DNA of 10,189 nucleotides from Sutterella parvirubra YIT 11816 (GTDB lineage: Bacteria; Pseudomonadota; Gammaproteobacteria; Burkholderiales; Burkholderiaceae_F), in contig NZ_JH604912.1 of assembly GCF_000250875.1 (NCBI RefSeq), positions 11,660 through 21,848 of the forward strand. The letters are read 5' to 3'. Below are positions 6,240 to 10,189 of the stretch, piece after piece; within the stretch, counting starts at the first letter, position 1; every line of letters begins with the position of its first letter. The position numbers and the translations under genes are program-made. The notes under the pieces are model-generated. The model ran no database searches. It worked only from the letters and a program-made list of their open reading frames with translations, and was not told the origin of the DNA.

Positions 6240-9200
6240 GGGTGTTGGCGGTTCGAGACCTTGTCGATGACCGGCTCGTCGAAGCCGCCCGAGACGTGGT
6301 ACTCCTGCGCGAAGAACGAGTTGATCTGGTCCTTGAGGGCCAGCTGCGCGACGAAGGTCGAGAGCCCCACCAGGGGGTTCGCGACGGCCAGCGCGAGCGA
6401 GGCGCCTTCGGTGTTGAGGCTCGGCACCACGATCGCCTTGAGGTCGAGCGCTTCGTGGTTGAGGTCGACGACGCCGTTGATGAAGATGCTCGCGGCGCTC
6501 GAAACGAGCGTCGTCTGCGGGGTGTTCAAAACGCCCCCTTCGATCCCGGCCTCGATGTCGAAGCGGTCGAAGACGAGCCCCTTGCTCACGACGTCGCTGA
6601 AGTCGAGCGTGAGGCGGCGCATGAGGTGCTGCATCGAAAGAAGCGACAGGAGACGCCCGGCGCCGGGCTCCACCTGCACGAGGCGGCCCTTGTCCGCGTG
6701 GGCGACGACGTGACCGTTCAGGGTTGCGGTCGAGAACTGCTGGGGCTGCCCCGCCCAGTCGAGGTTCACCGCGAAGGTCCCCGGCGCGTCCTGAATGACG
6801 TCGCGCACGTCGAGGCTGTGAAGGAGATCCCCGGTGCTTCGGATCGTCGCGCGCGCGAAGAGCCGCGTGCGGTCTTCCAAAGCGGACCAGCGCCCGTTCG
6901 CGGTGAGCGTCCCGCCGGAATTCCTCACCGTGAGGCTTTCGATCGCCCAGCCGGGCTGCGTCTTGTCGTTGCGGGCCGCCAATTCCACCTTGCCGATCAG
7001 CATCGCGCCCATCCTCAGGTCGTCGATCGTGACGTCGAGGTCGGGGAGGTCCAGCTTCACGTCTTCCGAGACGGTCTGGACGACGGACGCCGTCACGCGG
7101 TCGGTGACGGCCTGCGGGATGTGGAGCTGCGTGAGCTTCACGCTCCAACGCTCGGGGGCGTCCGCGCGCTTCGCGAAGAATTCGACCTGACCGCGCGCCT
7201 CGTCGGAGTTGATGCGCAGGTGCCGGTCGTCGCCCACGGCTCGGATCGTCCCGATCACGTTGTGGAGCGGGCGCCCGAGCACGTCGACTTCGTCGGCCTC
7301 GACTTCGAAATTCGTGACGCGGAGCGCCTCGCCCGAGTGCGCGTCCGCCGCAGTGTCGGCGGTCTTCGCCGGGGCGGCCTTCTTCGCCGCTTCTTCGCCC
7401 GCCTGCAGGCCCGCTTCAAAGAGCGCGGTCCAGTCGGAGACGTCGAGCTTGGGCGCCTTGACGCCCACGGCGATCCCCGCGTCGGGAAGGGGCACGGTGC
7501 GGCCGATCCCGACCGCCGCACGGCGAAGGGCATCGTTGCGGAAGACGAGGTCCGCCTCGGCGCGTTGGTCGAGCGTGACGCGCAGGCGCCCGTCGCCCGA
7601 CTTCAGGGGAAGCGTGAAGCGGAAGTCGAGCGGCCACGGCTCCGCCGCGGCCTTCGCGAGCGGCGCGGGCAGCGCGCTCCCGATCCCCGTGAGGTCGGAG
7701 CGGCCCGTGACGAGGAGTTCGTCGCTTCGGAGGTCCAGCACCGCCTCCGCCTCGAAGGGCGAGGCGCCCGTGAGCTTCGCGAAGAAGGGATCGGCCTCCG
7801 CGGCGGGAATGATGTCGGCGACGTCCGCCGGGACGATCGTCCCGCGGAAGCTCAGCCCCAGGCGTTCGTCGCGGAAGTTCGCGGCGGCGGTGAGCGGACC
7901 GCCCCGGGTGCGGCCCGTGATGGGCTTCGGGGTCTCCACCGTGTGCTCGGTGATCCTGAGCGACCCGGTCGCGTCCGTCACCGTCGGGAGGCCGTGCCCG
8001 TAGGCGAAGGTGTTCTTCTCCAGGGCGACGTCGAGGTTGAGTCTGAGCTTTTCTGGGTGCGCGAGCGGAATCCTCAGGTCGAGCTTCGCCGCGACCGGAC
8101 CCGACCCGGTCGACTCGCGGAAGGCGTCCCCGACGATGTCCCGCAGCATCGTGCTCTTCGTGAGGTACCCGAGGCCCTCGGCGAAGCCGCCCGCGACGTC
8201 GCCGCGGATGAGGAGCTGCGCGTCGTGATAGTGGGGGATCTCCACCGTGATGTTCGTCCCGGTGAGCCCGGCGCTCTTCGTGCCGCGGCCCGTGATCAGC
8301 ATGCCGTCGCCTTCAAAGCGGAGCGTCGCGTCGACCTCTTCGAGGACCGGCCAGCTGCTCCCCGGCGGGGCCGCGCGGCGTCCGGTGTGGTCGAGCTCGG
8401 GGAGGAAGTCGTAGCGGCCGCCCTTCACGTCCGCTTCGATGACGAAGGAGCCCTTGCCGAGGTTCTCGTCCTCGAAGGGGAAGCGCGCGAGCTCGCCTTT
8501 GAGCTTCCACGTGCCGCCCGGCGAGTCGCCCCCCAAGATGGCGCCGCGGAGGTAGTTGAGGACGCCCGCGCCGATCACCTCGGGGAGGTATTTCGGTACC
8601 GAGACGGCCTCGGCGCGGAGGATCTTCCCGGAGAGGTCCACTTCGCCCGGGCCGCCCGTCGCCTTCCAGCTCCCGCGCGCCGTCACGGCGGCGTCGCGGT
8701 TCGCGGCGTAGGCTTCGCGGATCTCGACCGTCGGGACGGGCTTCATGCGGATCACCGCGTCGGCGGTGAGCTCGTCGAAATTCATGCGCTCCTGCTGGAA
8801 GACGCCCGGGAACGTGAGGGAGGCGACGTGCGAGCGGAGCTCCAACGCGTGGACGCCGTTTTCTCTGGAGCGCACCGTGCCCGCGAGGTTGCGGAAGCCG
8901 GGGAGCATGTCCCCGCCGGCGGGGAGCGTCAGGCGGTCGAAGACGAGGTTGAACCTCCAGTTTTCAGGTGCGGCGAAGTCGGCCTTCGCCTCGACGTCGA
9001 GGTCGCTGATGACGCCCGAGACCGGGTGGTCCTTGAGGAAGGCGAGAAGGTCGGGCGGAAGCGGCACCGAGCGCGCGATCGAGCCCAACGCGCCGATGTC
9101 GATGCGGGTCGCGCCGAAGCGGCAGGAGACCGGCGTGCGCTCCTCGTCCGTGCGGCAGGCGGCGGTGATGTCGGTCGGGCCGAAGCGGCGGCCGCGGTCG

Positions 9201-10189
9201 GTGACGAACCCCACCTTTTCGGCGCGGAAGTCCCAGCGGTCGCTCTGATCGGCTTGGAATGAAAGGCGCCCGCGGAGGGGCTTGAGGTGGATCGGTTCGA
9301 GCTTGCGGTCGAGCTGGGCGCCGACGTTCTGAATCGCGACGTCGGAGGTGAACTGCGTGAGCTTGCCGCGCTCCAGGTCCGCCCAAATCGTCACGGCGCC
9401 CGAACCCGAACGGACCGGGCTTCGCACGCCCAGTTGACGCAGAAGCCTCCCGAGGTCGATGTTGTCGGTTTCGGCCCAGAGGCGCCCCTTCCAGGTGAGC
9501 GGGTCGGCGTTGTCGGAAAAGAGCGTCTTTTCGACCAGCGTGCGAAGCTGCAGGTGGCGCGAGCGGTTGCGCTCGATCAGGTGGGCTTCGGCGGCGAGGC
9601 GCCAGTCGGTGAAGCCCTGGTCGAAGACGAGGTTCGCGTTTTCGATCGAGACGACGCGGGGCTCTTTGCCGCGCTCGTCGACGTAGTTGAAGTGGCCGTC
9701 TCTGAGGATCAGCTTGTCTTGCCCGAGAAGCCACGGCGTGAAGGACTGCTTCGCGACGGATTCGCCCGGCTCGCGGGGCTTCGCTTCGGTCTTGTCGGCG
9801 AGCGCGTCCGTGTCGAGCACGAAACCGGCGACGTCGAAGCGCGTCTCCGAGAGGCGTCTCACGGTGAGTTCCGCGCCGGTGAGGTCGAGGAGATGAAAGC
9901 GCGGTTCGAGGTGCAAGAGCGACGACCACGAGAATTCGGCCGTCACCTTGGGGAGCGTGAGCGAGACGGGGCCGCCCGGGCGCGAGATCCGCACGCCGTC
10001 GAGCTCCAGCACCGGACGGATCACGTTGAAGGACGCGTGGACGGCGTCGGCTTCGATCGTGACGCCCAGCATCTGCGAGAGCGTCGTCGTGATGTCGCCG
10101 CGGTAGTGGTCGAGTTGGGTCGTCACGAACCAACGGGTACCGACGATCACCGCCGCGGCCGTGAAATAGAGGACGGCCAAAAGGCGCAG
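6236..10189 (-). CDS. yhdP: YhdP family AsmA-like envelope protein, 5' end cut by window edge
   Basis: A large inner-membrane-anchored periplasmic protein of the AsmA-like/TamB group. In E. coli, YhdP acts with TamB and YdbH to carry phospholipids from inner to outer membrane. The open frame runs from the right edge to TGA at 6236 (1317 residues visible; E. coli about 1266). The first about 20 visible residues are a hydrophobic anchor (LYFTAAAVIVGTRWFV), so only the first few to about 20 residues are missing. The DUF3971-like region and a long beta-rich repetitive middle follow. A flexible Ala/Lys-rich stretch lies at 7330-7405. The conserved C-terminal block PGAGRLLSLLSMQHLMRRLT, then LDFSDVVSKGLVFD (near 6595-6670), matches E. 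coli YhdP closely. The TTG at 10180 is an in-frame codon within the anchor, not a likely start. It is coupled to tldD, the same neighbour as in E. coli. Confidence 0.93.
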   Translation of the reverse strand: MRLLAVLYFTAAAVIVGTRWFVTTQLDHYRGDITTTLSQMLGVTIEADAVHASFNVIRPVLELDGVRISRPGGPVSLTLPKVTAEFSWSSLLHLEPRFHLLDLTGAELTVRRLSETRFDVAGFVLDTDALADKTEAKPREPGESVAKQSFTPWLLGQDKLILRDGHFNYVDERGKEPRVVSIENANLVFDQGFTDWRLAAEAHLIERNRSRHLQLRTLVEKTLFSDNADPLTWKGRLWAETDNIDLGRLLRQLGVRSPVRSGSGAVTIWADLERGKLTQFTSDVAIQNVGAQLDRKLEPIHLKPLRGRLSFQADQSDRWDFRAEKVGFVTDRGRRFGPTDITAACRTDEERTPVSCRFGATRIDIGALGSIARSVPLPPDLLAFLKDHPVSGVISDLDVEAKADFAAPENWRFNLVFDRLTLPAGGDMLPGFRNLAGTVRSRENGVHALELRSHVASLTFPGVFQQERMNFDELTADAVIRMKPVPTVEIREAYAANRDAAVTARGSWKATGGPGEVDLSGKILRAEAVSVPKYLPEVIGAGVLNYLRGAILGGDSPGGTWKLKGELARFPFEDENLGKGSFVIEADVKGGRYDFLPELDHTGRRAAPPGSSWPVLEEVDATLRFEGDGMLITGRGTKSAGLTGTNITVEIPHYHDAQLLIRGDVAGGFAEGLGYLTKSTMLRDIVGDAFRESTGSGPVAAKLDLRIPLAHPEKLRLNLDVALEKNTFAYGHGLPTVTDATGSLRITEHTVETPKPITGRTRGGPLTAAANFRDERLGLSFRGTIVPADVADIIPAAEADPFFAKLTGASPFEAEAVLDLRSDELLVTGRSDLTGIGSALPAPLAKAAAEPWPLDFRFTLPLKSGDGRLRVTLDQRAEADLVFRNDALRRAAVGIGRTVPLPDAGIAVGVKAPKLDVSDWTALFEAGLQAGEEAAKKAAPAKTADTAADAHSGEALRVTNFEVEADEVDVLGRPLHNVIGTIRAVGDDRHLRINSDEARGQVEFFAKRADAPERWSVKLTQLHIPQAVTDRVTASVVQTVSEDVKLDLPDLDVTIDDLRMGAMLIGKVELAARNDKTQPGWAIESLTVRNSGGTLTANGRWSALEDRTRLFARATIRSTGDLLHSLDVRDVIQDAPGTFAVNLDWAGQPQQFSTATLNGHVVAHADKGRLVQVEPGAGRLLSLLSMQHLMRRLTLDFSDVVSKGLVFDRFDIEAGIEGGVLNTPQTTLVSSAASIFINGVVDLNHEALDLKAIVVPSLNTEGASLALAVANPLVGLSTFVAQLALKDQINSFFAQEYHVSGGFDEPVIDKVSNRQHP

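Noticed and set aside
4929..6713. A 594-codon plus-strand open frame opposite tldD
   Set aside because: Low-complexity composition and no recognisable family; the minus-strand TldD motifs explain this region.
4785..7148. A longer, 787-codon reading of tldD
   Set aside because: The extension is an out-of-frame Arg-rich reading of yhdP. TldD homology begins at the ATG at 6239, which overlaps the yhdP stop.
6242..9262. A 1006-codon open frame on the plus strand opposite yhdP
   Set aside because: Its product is almost entirely Arg, Glu, Asp, Val, Ala and Gly with no domain, as expected when a GC-rich gene is read on its complement. The opposite frame encodes a clear YhdP.

Overview
The window is GC-rich and densely coded. 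It looks like core chromosome of a Gram-negative proteobacterium. A betaproteobacterium of the order Burkholderiales, possibly Sutterellaceae, fits best. That placement is an inference from a C-terminally extended IF-1 of the kind seen as a second copy in Burkholderiales, the YhdP-TldD pair, and base composition. I see no mobile element, phage gene, CRISPR array, rRNA or tRNA.

Layout from left to right. A long-chain acyl-CoA synthetase (fadD, minus strand) runs off the left edge and lacks only its last few residues. A 254-bp gap holds a strong factor-independent terminator for the next gene, hemG (minus strand), a menaquinone-dependent protoporphyrinogen oxidase of the long-chain flavodoxin type. 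A 328-bp divergent intergenic region carries candidate promoters and hairpins and leads into infA (plus strand, translation initiation factor IF-1 with a short basic tail). infA converges on the following genes across a bidirectional terminator. Positions 3112-10189 are a minus-strand run. In transcription order it is yhdP (AsmA-like envelope lipid-transport protein, cut by the right edge), tldD (metalloprotease subunit), a plsC-type 1-acylglycerol-3-phosphate acyltransferase, and a CdsA/YnbB-like membrane protein.

In the minus-strand run, yhdP/tldD and plsC/cdsA-like each overlap by ATGA, which suggests translational coupling. The 90-bp gap between tldD and plsC holds a perfect TATAAT box and a hairpin, so the lipid pair may also have its own promoter. 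yhdP (phospholipid movement to the outer membrane), the acyltransferase (phosphatidate formation or remodelling) and the CdsA-like protein share an envelope-phospholipid theme. fadD provides acyl-CoA at the other end of the window.

The most notable observation is that the CdsA-like protein keeps the fold, the length and a GD motif but has lost most residues of the CTP-transferring signature, so it may be a pseudoenzyme or have a changed activity. I found no convincing novel multi-gene system; the rest is ordinary core metabolism. The very long plus-strand open frames opposite yhdP and tldD are composition artefacts.
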